Of a stretch of DNA of 64,000 bases, positions 55,653 to 64,000 are shown one piece after another. The translations under genes were made by a program, and so were the position numbers. Origin of the DNA: Sphingomonadaceae bacterium OTU29LAMAA1 (GTDB lineage: Bacteria > Pseudomonadota > Alphaproteobacteria > Sphingomonadales > Sphingomonadaceae); NCBI GenBank assembly GCA_024072375.1, contig CP099617.1, forward strand, positions 1 to 64,000, in the 5' to 3' direction. A model generated the notes under the pieces. That model was not told the DNA's origin. It ran no database searches and saw only the letters and a program-made list of their open reading frames with translations. The stretch's first letter is position 1; each line of letters begins with the position of its first letter.

Positions 55653-57095
55653 TCAGCGGCGCTTGCGCAGCCGCCCCCGGAACAGGCCGCGGTGGGTCGT
55701 CGCCTCGAACATCTCGCCCGGACCTTCGGGGTCCAGTACCTCGTTGTCCGCCAGCCATTTCTCGATGCCGTCCAAATCCGGGACCTCGTACGGCCGCAGC
55801 GATCGGCCGGGTCCACGCAGCCGCTCGATCGTCTCGATCAGCGATCCCGTCTGCTCCATCAACTGCGCGACGCGCTCCGCCGCGACGTCGAGGTGTTCGG
55901 CCATCAGGTCGTGGCGGGTCGCCGCAATCTTCGCTTCCAGCCCGGCGCCGGGGTGGCGTTCGGTATCCAGCACCACGTCGCATTCTGTGTCGAGCCGCAG
56001 CGAGCGGTTGTTGATATTGGCCGATCCGATGCGCAGCTGCGTATCGTCGATGATGGTGATCTTGGCATGGCAATAGATCGCGGTGCCGCCGCGAGTGAAC
56101 GGATGGTACAGCCGGAACCGGTCATGCTTGTCGCGCCGGTGCAGCGTCTCGACCAGACGCGCGCGCGCGGTGTCCATCGCCAGCGGCTCCAGCCAGCCCT
56201 GCGCGGTCAGCGGATTGACGATGACGATTTCCGGCCCGTCAGGCTCGTCCAGTCGTGCAGCGATCGCCTCGGCGATCCGGCGCGATGCGAAATACTGGCT
56301 CTCGCAATAGATGTGGCGCTCGGCTGCCCTGATCTGGTCGATGAACAGCGCCTCGACCTCGGTGACCGCCGCTTCGCCCGGCATTTCGGGCTGGCTGCGC
56401 GCGATCCCCAGCTCGACGTCCTCGAACGTCGTCTCCAGCGACGCCGGCCAGCAGGTGCCGCCGCCCTCGACCGGGTGCAAGGTATGACCCGCGGCCAGAT
56501 GCCAGCGATCACGGCACAGTTCGCCCAGCGCCGCGGCGGCCGGGCCGGTAATCGCGGTCGTCGCATCGTGCCAGGGCTTGTACGGCTTGCCGCCGGGTAG
56601 CTTGCGGCCGGGGTCGTCGTCGCGATGCGCCCGTGTGTCCCATCGCTCCGCGGTCATGTCGATGCCGCCGCAAAAGGCGAGGCAATCGTCGATCGAGACG
56701 ATCTTCTGATGATGCGACGATGCGGTCGGGTGATGCCCGTCCAGCTTCACGTGGATGCGCGGGTGCCGCATCCACTTCAGCACCGTGAACACCGTGCTGC
56801 CACGGAACGCCGCCTTCATCGCGCCAACGTCCCAGCGCAGCAGGTACAGCTCCAGCTCCGGATTGCGTTCGATCAGCCAGTACAGGAAGTCGCCGACCGT
56901 TTCGGGCCCCTCGGTCGTGCCGGTGCTACCTACCAGCCGGATGCGCGCGTCGAAATCCCAGCCGACCAGCATGATCCGCTTCTTCGCCTGAAGGAACGCC
57001 TCGCGCGCGACTCCGAAATAGCGATCCGCATCGACGATCACCGACAGGCGATCGGCACGTTCGATACGCCAGACGTTACGGCCGGGGTCGAGCAT
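55653..57095 (-). CDS. Phospholipase D-like / cardiolipin-synthase-family protein
   Basis: 480 residues with two HKD motifs: SHHQKIVSIDD in the first half (where His-x-Lys and Asp are present) and YCHAKITIIDDTQLRIGSANINNRS in the second. No membrane segment at the N terminus, unlike classical Cls. Transphosphatidylation or phosphodiesterase activity is likely; substrate unknown. Overlaps the Gfo/Idh gene by about 20 bp on the same strand. Confidence 0.88.
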   Translation of the reverse strand: MLDPGRNVWRIERADRLSVIVDADRYFGVAREAFLQAKKRIMLVGWDFDARIRLVGSTGTTEGPETVGDFLYWLIERNPELELYLLRWDVGAMKAAFRGSTVFTVLKWMRHPRIHVKLDGHHPTASSHHQKIVSIDDCLAFCGGIDMTAERWDTRAHRDDDPGRKLPGGKPYKPWHDATTAITGPAAAALGELCRDRWHLAAGHTLHPVEGGGTCWPASLETTFEDVELGIARSQPEMPGEAAVTEVEALFIDQIRAAERHIYCESQYFASRRIAEAIAARLDEPDGPEIVIVNPLTAQGWLEPLAMDTARARLVETLHRRDKHDRFRLYHPFTRGGTAIYCHAKITIIDDTQLRIGSANINNRSLRLDTECDVVLDTERHPGAGLEAKIAATRHDLMAEHLDVAAERVAQLMEQTGSLIETIERLRGPGRSLRPYEVPDLDGIEKWLADNEVLDPEGPGEMFEATTHRGLFRGRLRKRR

Positions 57096-58092
57096 CGTGG
57101 GCGTTCAGTCCTTCCTGTCGGCCATAGATGCGGTCGAGCACCTCGGCACTGCACGCGAACTGCTCCGCGGCGGGGTCGAAACGGGAGGACGCAGCAAGCT
57201 GTTCCGCCCATATGGCAGCGGACCGGGCGCCCCATGGATCGGGAGGCTCGGCCAGCGTGATCGCCTGCGTACCGGTGAAATGCTGCGCCGTGAAGTCATA
57301 GAAGGACCCGGAAACGTTGCGTAATGCCGCGCCGCCGCGGGTGCCGTAGAAGGCCGCCTCGATCACCGCATCGCGACCGGCGTGCAGATTCCACGAGCAG
57401 GCGAGGCGGATCGCCGTGTCGCCGGCCATGAACTGTGCGGTGGCGTAATCCTCGACCGATCCGGACTGCAATGGCCTGCCTTTCGCGAGCAGCGTCGCCT
57501 CGACGTTCCCGACGTTCGGGAAATTCAGCGTCCAGAGTGCCAGATCGACCAGATGGACGCCGAGATCGATGACGCAACCGCCGCCCGATTGCGCGGGGTC
57601 GAAGAACCACGGCTTGCCCGGTCCGTATGCGTTGTGGAAGGTGAGGTCGACCGCGAAGATCTCGCCCAGCGCTCCGCTGCGGACGCGATCCGCTATCGCC
57701 GTCATCGCAGCCGTGTGGCGATAGGACAGGTCGACGCCCAACAGGCGATCGGCAGTGCGTGCGGCGTCGATCACCGCCTGCGCCTCGGCTGCCGAGCGAC
57801 CGAGCGGCTTCTGGCAGAATACGGCGGCGCCGGCTTGCAACGCGGCGATCGACTGTTCGGCGTGCAGCGCGGACGGCGTCGCGATGACCACGCCGTCGAG
57901 GCCGAGCGCGAGCATGTCGTCCAGCGACGAAACGATTCGTGCATCCGGGGCCAGCGCGACCGCATCCGCGATGCAGTCCGGGGACGGGTCGCAGATCGCG
58001 CCGACCCGGATCGCACCGGTGGCGACCATCGCCTCCATCCGGTGACGACCGATCCAGCCGGTGCCGAGAAAGCCCAAGCGTGGGATGTTCAA
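57076..58092 (-). CDS. Gfo/Idh/MocA-family oxidoreductase
   Basis: 338 residues. The N-terminal Rossmann fold has GFLGTGWIGRHRMEAM for NAD(P) binding, then the CQKPLGRSAAEAQ motif with the catalytic Lys (EKP-type, here QKP), and the substrate domain with GGGCVIDLGVHLVDLALW. Acts on a sugar or cyclitol; substrate unknown. Followed by PLD and preceded by the MDR dehydrogenase, 13 bp away. Confidence 0.88.
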   Translation of the reverse strand: MNIPRLGFLGTGWIGRHRMEAMVATGAIRVGAICDPSPDCIADAVALAPDARIVSSLDDMLALGLDGVVIATPSALHAEQSIAALQAGAAVFCQKPLGRSAAEAQAVIDAARTADRLLGVDLSYRHTAAMTAIADRVRSGALGEIFAVDLTFHNAYGPGKPWFFDPAQSGGGCVIDLGVHLVDLALWTLNFPNVGNVEATLLAKGRPLQSGSVEDYATAQFMAGDTAIRLACSWNLHAGRDAVIEAAFYGTRGGAALRNVSGSFYDFTAQHFTGTQAITLAEPPDPWGARSAAIWAEQLAASSRFDPAAEQFACSAEVLDRIYGRQEGLNAHDARPRP

Positions 58093-58105
58093 GCGGATGT
58101 TCCTT

Positions 58106-59113
58106 TTACGATGCCGTGCCCGCCGGGGAGGATGTCATGTCCACCAGCGCCTTCACGAACCCGCCGGGCTTGTCCCGTGTCGCGTCCAGCGCGTCGCCCA
58201 GCCGTTCCAGCGGATAATGGTGCGTGTACAACGGTGCCGGATCGAACCGCCCGCTTGCGACCGCATCGATCGCCTCGTGCAGCCCGCGCATCTGCACCGC
58301 CGGATCGCGTTCGTGCGCGTTGACGACGTCGATGCCCTTCCAGTTCCAGTCCTGCATGTTGACCTGGCGCGGGCCGTCCTGATGGTAGCCCGCGATCACC
58401 AGCTTGCCCCCGAACCCGATCAGTGCGGTGGCGAGGTCCAGTGGCCATTGCTTGCCGACAGCCTCGATCACCCGCTCGCACATCGCTGCGCCGGTCAGCG
58501 CCTTCACCTGTTCGATGATCTGCCAGTGATCGTGCATCGGGATCGTCTCGGCCGCGCCATAGTGCGTCGCGAGGTCGAGGCTTTCCTGCCGACGCGAGAT
58601 CGCGATCACCCGTGCGCCGGCATCACTGGCGAGCCGGGTCAGCACCGCGCCCAAAAATCCGATACCGACGATCGCCACCGTCTGGCCAGCACGAATGTCG
58701 CTGCGTCGAAAGATGTTGAAGGCGCAGCCCAGCGGCTCACCCGGAAACGGCTGGCCATCGAGTGCGGCGGGTAGTCTGGCGACCATGTCCGCCTTCGCCA
58801 GATCGTATTCCGCGAACGAACGGTAGGAGAGGGCGGCGACGCGATCGCCGACGCTCAGTCCCTCGACCCCGGCGCCCAGCGCATCGATCCGCCCCCAGCC
58901 TTCATGCCCCAGTCCGCCGGCCTCGCCGGGGTAGGTAACCCAGGGCAGCCCGGCCCATGGCTCGAGGTTCGACGCGCACACGCCGCAACCCTCCAGCCTC
59001 AACCGTATCTCGCCCGCGCCCGGCTCAGGCACTGCGACCCGGTCCACCCGCATCGCGCCCGGCGCATCCAGCACCGCAGCGCGCATCATTCCTGCAACCA
59101 TCTGATCTTCCAT
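58106..59113 (-). CDS. Zinc-type alcohol dehydrogenase (MDR family)
   Basis: 335 residues. GroES-like domain with GCGVCASNLEPW (a Cys/zinc-site region) and GHEGWGRIDALG; Rossmann domain with VAIVGIGFLGAVLTRLA. The catalytic-zinc Cys is in GVCASN. Probably oxidises or reduces a sugar alcohol intermediate together with the Gfo/Idh enzyme. Divergent from the DUF1003 gene. Confidence 0.85.
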   Translation of the reverse strand: MEDQMVAGMMRAAVLDAPGAMRVDRVAVPEPGAGEIRLRLEGCGVCASNLEPWAGLPWVTYPGEAGGLGHEGWGRIDALGAGVEGLSVGDRVAALSYRSFAEYDLAKADMVARLPAALDGQPFPGEPLGCAFNIFRRSDIRAGQTVAIVGIGFLGAVLTRLASDAGARVIAISRRQESLDLATHYGAAETIPMHDHWQIIEQVKALTGAAMCERVIEAVGKQWPLDLATALIGFGGKLVIAGYHQDGPRQVNMQDWNWKGIDVVNAHERDPAVQMRGLHEAIDAVASGRFDPAPLYTHHYPLERLGDALDATRDKPGGFVKALVDMTSSPAGTAS

Positions 59114-59127
59114 GTCTTATTGATCCC

Positions 59128-59622
59128 ATGAGCGATCCCGGGATGCAGACGACCTTGCGCGATAATATCGCCGCGCTCGCGGATCGCGCACGTGCCGAAC
59201 GCCGTGCCGCACCGCTGCCGGCGCGTATCGCCGATCGGATCACGCGCTTCACCGGATCGATGACCTTCGTCGCGATCCATCTGACCATTTACGGCCTGTG
59301 GATCGTCGCCAACCTCGGCTGGATACCGGGCATTCCCCGTTTCGATCCGACGTTCGTCATTCTGGCGTCCGAAGCGTCGGTGGAAGCGATCTTCCTCTCC
59401 ACCTTCGTCCTCATCAGCCAGAACCGCATGGCCGAACAAGCCGATCGCCGCGCCGATCTCGACCTGCACATCAACCTGCTCGCCGAACACGAACTGACCC
59501 GCCTCGCCGCGCTGGTCGGCCGAATTGCCCAACGGCTCGACGTGCCGGTCGAGGACCGCGAGATCGAGACCGACGTGGAGCCCGAACGCGTGCTCGACGC
59601 GCTCGACGCTCAAAAAGCCTGA
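59128..59622 (+). CDS. DUF1003 membrane protein
   Basis: 164 residues from ATG 59128. Two membrane helices (TFVAIHLTIYGLWIVANLGWIPG, and ILASEASVEAIFLSTFVLISQNRM) surround the FDPTF motif typical of DUF1003; a charged helical tail follows (RADLDLHINLLAEHELTRL). Function unknown. Confidence 0.88.
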   Translation: MSDPGMQTTLRDNIAALADRARAERRAAPLPARIADRITRFTGSMTFVAIHLTIYGLWIVANLGWIPGIPRFDPTFVILASEASVEAIFLSTFVLISQNRMAEQADRRADLDLHINLLAEHELTRLAALVGRIAQRLDVPVEDREIETDVEPERVLDALDAQKA

Positions 59623-59624
59623 CG

Positions 59625-60551
59625 TCACGCCGCCGCGATCTGCGGCACGGATGAGACGCCCGCAGGTGCATAGCGATCGATCATCCACGCGCAAAAATCG
59701 GCGAATTGCTGCGGGTCCTTCGCCGCGCTGGTATGGTGCGGCTGGATGCCGAGATGTTCGGGCGTGAAGCAGAAGGTGACGGTGACGTCGAAGTCCTGCA
59801 ACGCCTCCATCTGCCGGTCGAACCAGTCGATCGCATCGGGGCGGAAGCTGTCCGCCCAGCTGAGGCCGGTGCGCAGCCGCTTCGTGCCGAGCCGCTTCAT
59901 CCACGCCACCGCCTCATCCAGCCGCGGGTCCTGATAGTGGAACCATTGCATCAGCCCCATGCGATCCGCGACCTCGGCATAGACGTCCAGCGACGCCTTG
60001 GGCGTGCCGTCCTCGCGGATCAGGCCCATGTAGAAATGGCGGTAATAGCTCGACCCCTCCGCCTCGCGATGACGGGTGGTCGCGCCCCAGGCATGCGGCA
60101 GGTCGAACAGCGAATACCAGAACACGCGGTCGACGCGGTCGAGCAGCAGTTCGGCGGTACGGCGGACCCCGAATTCCTGCACCTCCTCCGCCCCGAAGCT
60201 GCCGACGCCCACTTCAGTGGCCCAGATCGGCTTGTCGGGACACACCGCCTCAATCTCGGCGATCTTGTCGGGCCAGGCGTGGATCGGCCACAGGTTCCAG
60301 TCGAGCGGGAAGCCGTGCACCGCGACCACGTCGACCGCATCGAGCGCGCCATGGCCGCGCATCCGGTTGACCCATTCGGGATCGATGGGGCTCATGCCGC
60401 CGAGCACCCGCGTCACCGCCGGATTGATCGCCTGGATCGCGTTGCCCGCGCGGATCACCGTGTCGGCGAACAGCGACCAGTCGGGATCGACCTCCGGGTC
60501 CCAATGCGATTTGTTGTTCGGCTCGTTCCAGATCATTGCCGCTTCGATCAT
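59625..60551 (-). CDS. Glycoside-hydrolase-like protein
   Basis: 308 residues from ATG 60551. TIM-barrel segments with possible catalytic Glu in MIWNEPNNKSHWD and in PIWATEVGVGSFGAEE match the acid/base and nucleophile positions of clan A glycosidases (cellulase/beta-xylosidase type). No signal peptide. Substrate unknown. It overlaps the methyltransferase gene by four bases and may act on the same glycan intermediate. Confidence 0.72.
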   Translation of the reverse strand: MIEAAMIWNEPNNKSHWDPEVDPDWSLFADTVIRAGNAIQAINPAVTRVLGGMSPIDPEWVNRMRGHGALDAVDVVAVHGFPLDWNLWPIHAWPDKIAEIEAVCPDKPIWATEVGVGSFGAEEVQEFGVRRTAELLLDRVDRVFWYSLFDLPHAWGATTRHREAEGSSYYRHFYMGLIREDGTPKASLDVYAEVADRMGLMQWFHYQDPRLDEAVAWMKRLGTKRLRTGLSWADSFRPDAIDWFDRQMEALQDFDVTVTFCFTPEHLGIQPHHTSAAKDPQQFADFCAWMIDRYAPAGVSSVPQIAAA

Positions 60552-61345
60552 GCGTCGCTCCCCCTGTTTGGCCCCGTGCTGGGGTAGACCGCTGCGGGTC
60601 CGAATTCTGCGTAAGGCACCGGCGCGACCCGGCAGAGATAGACCTCGCTCTCCGGCTGCGCCTCGATGGTGAAGCCCGATGCGCGCAGCATCGCCGCGCT
60701 GCACGCTGCATTGGGTGCCCACCAGTTGGTCCAGTCGTGCGCGAACTCGCGCTCGATGAAGTGCATTCTGGGATAGCCCGGCTCGTCGAAATACGGCGGC
60801 GGTTCATGTGTATCCGGCATATGGAAGGGATGATCCGCCGGCACCGGATACACCTCGCGCGATCCCTGTTGCATTGTCTGGAACAGCATCAGGTCGCCCG
60901 CAACATGCTCGCGGATCAGGTCGAGCGCCAGCAACGGATGGCGCAGGTGATAGAGCACGCCCATGAAGATCACGAGGTCGAACCGCTCGCCCAACGCACC
61001 CACATCGTAGACCGACAGGTTGCGGAACTCGACGCCCTCGAAGCCCAGTGCAGCGCTCGCCAGCCGCGCCTGCGCCAGATAGCGGTCGTCGCTGTCGATG
61101 CCGAGCACGCGATCCGCCCCGCGCCGCTTCATCTCGACCGAATAGAAGCCGGCGTTGCAGCCGATGTCGAGCACCGATTTGCCGGTCAGATCGGCGGGCA
61201 GCGCGTCGGCGAAGCGCGCGAACTTGAATCGCGGATAATCGCCCAGAAAATGCTCCGGCGCGGTCTCGATGCCGTGCCCCAGATCGATGTTGTGAAACCA
61301 CGGGCCGAGGCGCTCCACCTCGGCACGCAAGACATCCGGCGTCAT
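60548..61345 (-). CDS. SAM-dependent methyltransferase (TIGR04290-like)
   Basis: 265 residues. SAM-binding motif I is VLDIGCNAGFYSVEMKRRGA with the acidic motif II GIDSDDRY; motif post-I FDLVIFMGVLYHLRHP. The N-terminal WFHNIDLGHGIETAP and the overall build match the TIGR04290 family, found beside sugar-pathway genes. Start at ATG 61345, overlapping the histidine phosphatase stop. Confidence 0.83.
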   Translation of the reverse strand: MTPDVLRAEVERLGPWFHNIDLGHGIETAPEHFLGDYPRFKFARFADALPADLTGKSVLDIGCNAGFYSVEMKRRGADRVLGIDSDDRYLAQARLASAALGFEGVEFRNLSVYDVGALGERFDLVIFMGVLYHLRHPLLALDLIREHVAGDLMLFQTMQQGSREVYPVPADHPFHMPDTHEPPPYFDEPGYPRMHFIEREFAHDWTNWWAPNAACSAAMLRASGFTIEAQPESEVYLCRVAPVPYAEFGPAAVYPSTGPNRGSDA

Positions 61346-61941
61346 GCAGCCACCCTTTCGTTCAAGCTCAACAGCCGCGCGCCCCAATCGCCCAACACCA
61401 CGCGGCTGACCGAGGCCGGCGCGACATCGAAGCGCAGCAGATTATCCAATGGCAATCCGATCGCGTCGGCGACCGCAGCGCGGATCATGTCGGAATGTGT
61501 CACCAGCGCAATCACCGCGCCATCCTCAGCCGCGGCGACCGCGTGCATATAGCCGACGATCCGCGCCTGAGCCTCGGCCATTGTTTCCCCATCGGGAATC
61601 CGCGCGGTGCCACGCGATCCGTTCCAGTCGTCCCATGCCGGCCCTGCCAGCGTGCCGAAGGCGGCACCGGTCCAGTCGCCCATGTCTATCTCGATCAGCG
61701 CCTCGACCGGGATCGGAGCCGCCAGCCCGCAGGCCTCCGCGATCGCCGCCGCAGTGTCGCGGGTGCGCTCCAGCGGTGAACAGGCGATCCGGTCGATCCG
61801 TTCGCCGCGCAGGCCCCGTCCGAGAGCAGCGGCCTGCGCATGGCCTTCGCCGCTCAGCGCCACACCGTGCATCCGCCCGGACAGACGGCGATCGAGGTGC
61901 ACATGCGCGGCATGCCGGATGAGGAGGAACGTCGCCGTCAA
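61342..61941 (-). CDS. Histidine phosphatase family protein
   Basis: 199 residues. The catalytic RHA motif is in LLIRHAAHVHLDRRLSGR; SPLERTRDTAAAIAEACG and a distal TSHSD-type His (ALVTHSDMIRAAV) complete the site. The RHA variant of RHG is common. Probably dephosphorylates a pathway intermediate. First gene of the minus-strand sugar cluster; the 231 bp upstream hold no other gene. Confidence 0.85.
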   Translation of the reverse strand: MTATFLLIRHAAHVHLDRRLSGRMHGVALSGEGHAQAAALGRGLRGERIDRIACSPLERTRDTAAAIAEACGLAAPIPVEALIEIDMGDWTGAAFGTLAGPAWDDWNGSRGTARIPDGETMAEAQARIVGYMHAVAAAEDGAVIALVTHSDMIRAAVADAIGLPLDNLLRFDVAPASVSRVVLGDWGARLLSLNERVAA

Positions 61942-62172
61942 CTCTGCGCCCTTGTCCAGAAACGCCGGCGAGTCGATGGCGAAACACCAACTTGCCAGCT
62001 TAACATCGGTTAAGAGGTTTGTACCTCAAGCTACTAGGAACAAAGAAGAAGAACCTTCGTTCCACCCTCGTAGCGATTGTCCATACGAGAGGGCCGGGCA
62101 CCGGATGCTTCGAACAGACACCAACAGCCGCAACCTGTCCTTGACCTCGATCATCAACATGGGTCAGTCGGC

Positions 62173-63288
62173 ATGAGCGAGACGGTCCTGATCACCGGCG
62201 GCGCCGGTTTCATCGGTCGCTTCGTCGGCGACGAACTGCTCCGCCGCGGCAACCGGGTCCGCGTACTCGACAGCCTGATCCCGCAGGTTCACGGCCATGT
62301 CGACCGGCCGCCGCTGCTCAACGGCGAGGTCGAGCTGATCAAGGCGGACGTTCGCGACGGCGACGCGGTCGCGCGTGCCTTGCAGGGCATCGACAGCGTC
62401 ATCCACCTCGCCGCGGAGGTCGGCGTGGGCCAGTCGATGTACGAGGTCGAGCGCTACACCTCGACCAACGACGTCGGCACCGCGGTGCTGTTCGAACGGC
62501 TGATCGACAACCCGGTGCGCCGCGTCGTCACCGCCTCGTCGATGTCGATCTACGGCGAGGGGCTGTACCGCGACGCCGACGGTGCGCTGGTCGAGAATGC
62601 GGAGCGTGGCGCGGTGCGCGACGGCATGGCGAACTGGGACCCGGTCGATGCGCAGGGTCGCACGCTGACCCCGGTGGCGACGCCGGAATGGAAGCGACCC
62701 AGCCTCGCCTCGATCTACGCGCTCAACAAATACGTGCAGGAGCGCACGACGCACATCATGGCCAAGCCCTATGGCATGGAAGGCGTGTGCCTGCGCCTGT
62801 TCAACGTCTACGGACCGGGGCAGGCGCTCTCCAACCCCTATACGGGTGTGCTCGCGATCTTCGCGTCGCGGTTGCTCAACGGGCAACAGCCGATGATCTT
62901 CGAGGATGGCGAGCAGCGGCGGGACTTCGTCCATGTGTCCGACGTCGCGCGCGCCTTTGCCGATGCGCTGGTGCTGCCCGAGGCGGTCGACCAGACCTTC
63001 AATATCGGCTCGGGCCACGACCGCTCGGTAACCGAGGTCGCCGAGGCCCTGGCCAAGGCGATGGGCAAGAACGACATCCGCCCCGAGATCGTCGGCAAGG
63101 CGCGCATCGGCGATATCCGCCATTGCTTCTGCGACACCAGCCTCGCCGAGGAGCGGATCGGGTTCCGGGCGACGCAGGACTTCATCGAAGGGCTGGCGGA
63201 ACTGGCCGAATGGGTCGGCGAACAGACCGCCGAGGACAATGTCGGGCAGGCGAGAGCAGAGCTGGAGAAGCGGGGGCTGGTCGCGTGA
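62173..63288 (+). CDS. NAD-dependent sugar epimerase/dehydratase
   Basis: 371 residues, extended SDR. TGGAGFIGRFV binds NAD; catalytic SxSMSIYGE and YALNKYVQE (Tyr-x-x-x-Lys) are intact; RLFNVYGPGQ and the FVHVSDVARA block follow. A UDP-glucose 4-epimerase or dTDP-glucose dehydratase-like reaction on a nucleotide sugar is expected. ATG 62173, ahead of another epimerase gene. Confidence 0.9.
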   Translation: MSETVLITGGAGFIGRFVGDELLRRGNRVRVLDSLIPQVHGHVDRPPLLNGEVELIKADVRDGDAVARALQGIDSVIHLAAEVGVGQSMYEVERYTSTNDVGTAVLFERLIDNPVRRVVTASSMSIYGEGLYRDADGALVENAERGAVRDGMANWDPVDAQGRTLTPVATPEWKRPSLASIYALNKYVQERTTHIMAKPYGMEGVCLRLFNVYGPGQALSNPYTGVLAIFASRLLNGQQPMIFEDGEQRRDFVHVSDVARAFADALVLPEAVDQTFNIGSGHDRSVTEVAEALAKAMGKNDIRPEIVGKARIGDIRHCFCDTSLAEERIGFRATQDFIEGLAELAEWVGEQTAEDNVGQARAELEKRGLVA

Positions 63289-63317
63289 CGCCGCAGCCGT
63301 CCACCCGCACTCTTTCC

Positions 63318-63421
63318 GTCATCCCGGCGAACGCCGGGACCCATGGAGGGGGTGCCGCCTCTGAGTCGCTCCACCGGCAGCCGATCGGGTCCATGGGTCC
63401 CGGCGAACGCCGGGATGACGG
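63318..63421. repeat. Long perfect inverted repeat (REP/BIME-like)
   Basis: Two 31-bp arms, 63318-63348 and 63391-63421, are perfect inverted copies separated by 42 bp. Each arm contains the smaller palindrome CCCGGCGAACGCCGGG. The form CGTCATCCCGGCGAACGCCGGG is a common sphingomonad REP-like unit. It fills the gap between the two epimerase genes and could slow or end transcription. Confidence 0.85.
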
Positions 63422-63441
63422 ACGTGTGGAGACGAGCCACC

Positions 63442-64000
63442 ATGCTCTCTGACGCGCCCATTCTCGTCACCGGAGGGGCGGGCTTCATCGGCTCCAACAT
63501 CGCCGACCGTCTGGCAAGCGAAGGGCATCACGTCCTGATCTACGACGCGCTGACCCGACCCGGCGTCGAGCGCAACCTGTCGTGGCTGCAACAACGCCAC
63601 GGCACGCAGATCACCGCGATCCAGGCCGACGTCCGCAACGCCGCGGACCTGACCCGCGCGGTGAACGAGGCGCAGGCGGTGTTCCACATGGCGGCGCAGG
63701 TCGCCGTCACCACCAGTATGGAAGACCCACGCGCCGACCTCGAGATCAATATCCTCGGCACCTTCAACCTGCTCGAGGCGCTTCGGCAGAAACCGGGCAC
63801 CCCGGTCATCTTCGCCTCGACCAACAAGGTCTACGGCGACCTCGCCGACCTCGATTTCGCGCGTGACGGCGACACCTACGTCCCCGTCGACGCCGCCGTC
63901 CGCGCCCATGGCATAGGAGAGGATCGGCCGCTCGATTTCCACACGCCGTACGGCGTGTCGAAGGGGGCGGCCGACCAATATGTCCTCGATTACGCGCGCA
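63442..64000 (+). CDS. NAD-dependent epimerase, cut by window end
   Basis: Incomplete at its 3' end; 186 residues visible. Extended SDR with VTGGAGFIGSNIADRLA, the FASTNKVYGD segment and the TPYGVSKGAADQYV (Tyr-x-x-x-Lys) catalytic site. CDP-paratose/tyvelose-2-epimerase-like sequence style. ATG at 63442 has GTGGAGA upstream. It continues the plus-strand sugar-nucleotide genes. Confidence 0.88.
   Translation, partial: MLSDAPILVTGGAGFIGSNIADRLASEGHHVLIYDALTRPGVERNLSWLQQRHGTQITAIQADVRNAADLTRAVNEAQAVFHMAAQVAVTTSMEDPRADLEINILGTFNLLEALRQKPGTPVIFASTNKVYGDLADLDFARDGDTYVPVDAAVRAHGIGEDRPLDFHTPYGVSKGAADQYVLDYAR

Noticed and set aside
55392..56600. Long plus-strand frame opposite the phospholipase D-like gene
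   Set aside because: It is the antisense of a gene with clear HKD motifs and has the Arg/Gln-rich look of a shadow frame in GC-rich DNA. The same applies to the long frames opposite trpS (1753-2610), yidC (11567-13261) and the sulfite-oxidase-like gene (24641-25852).
1..64000. CRISPR array or Cas genes
   Set aside because: No regularly spaced repeats and no Cas-like proteins. The Tn7-like element also carries no Cascade or Cas12k, so it is not a CRISPR-associated transposon.

Overview
The window is GC-rich bacterial chromosome from an alphaproteobacterium, most likely a sphingomonad (Sphingomonas-like). The basis is protein style, the SecB / Tim44-like / MltA neighbourhood, the rpmH-rnpA-yidD-yidC-engB block, frequent GTG/TTG starts and ATGA/GTGA gene overlaps. 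It opens exactly on the start codon of dnaA.

Region 1 (1-14.3 kb) is housekeeping: dnaA, a DUF559 endonuclease-like gene between inverted REP-like palindromes, trpS, murJ, secB, a Tim44-like adaptor, mltA, an Smr protein, dapE, a glutathione S-transferase, a secreted unknown, then engB-yidC-yidD-rnpA-rpmH on the minus strand. rnpA has no usual start codon after rpmH.

Region 2 (15109-54464) is a 39.4-kb Tn7/Tn5053-like transposon inserted in comM (yifB). comM is cut into a 5' part (14267-15108) and a 3' part (54470-55136). A 5-bp duplication GGCGG flanks the element; its ends both begin 5'-TGTG; removing the element and one GGCGG restores an uninterrupted 502-codon comM. The right end carries tniA-tniB-tniQ. 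The left end carries an intact serine resolvase (tniR) and an unusual TniQ-like/dead-resolvase fusion that may select the target. Cargo from left to right: an AbrB/VapC toxin-antitoxin pair; a fluoride module (fluoride riboswitch, ClC-type exporter, decayed DUF190 and TauE genes); a DUF305 / YVTN-propeller / ECF sigma / anti-sigma operon; a sulfite module (two sulfite-oxidase-family enzymes, cytochrome c, TDT exporter, LysR regulator) with an MgtC-like gene; an arsenic operon (arsR-C-B-ynfA-arsH-arsN1-like) with a Cys-rich secreted peptide; a czcCBA/CDF/ZIP metal operon under a MerR-type operator; an IetAS (AAA+ ATPase + subtilase) anti-phage/toxin-antitoxin pair; and a decayed tail (TGA-interrupted membrane gene, headless LysR, truncated cupin) with a nucleotidyltransferase and a histidine phosphatase. 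The arsenic/czc block lies between two 150-bp diverged direct repeats.

Region 3 (54.5-64 kb) is chromosome again: comM 3' half, a 50-aa gene, tRNA-Leu(CAA), then a minus-strand cluster (phospholipase D-like, Gfo/Idh/MocA and MDR dehydrogenases, glycosidase, TIGR04290-like methyltransferase, histidine phosphatase) followed by two plus-strand sugar-nucleotide epimerases, the last cut by the window end. This looks like a glycoconjugate pathway, product unknown.

The element is thus a stress-resistance island (F-, sulfite/oxidant, As, divalent metals) plus a defence pair, carried by a site-specific transposon that inactivates the natural-transformation helicase gene. Functions are assigned by recognising families in the translated sequence; no database search was run.
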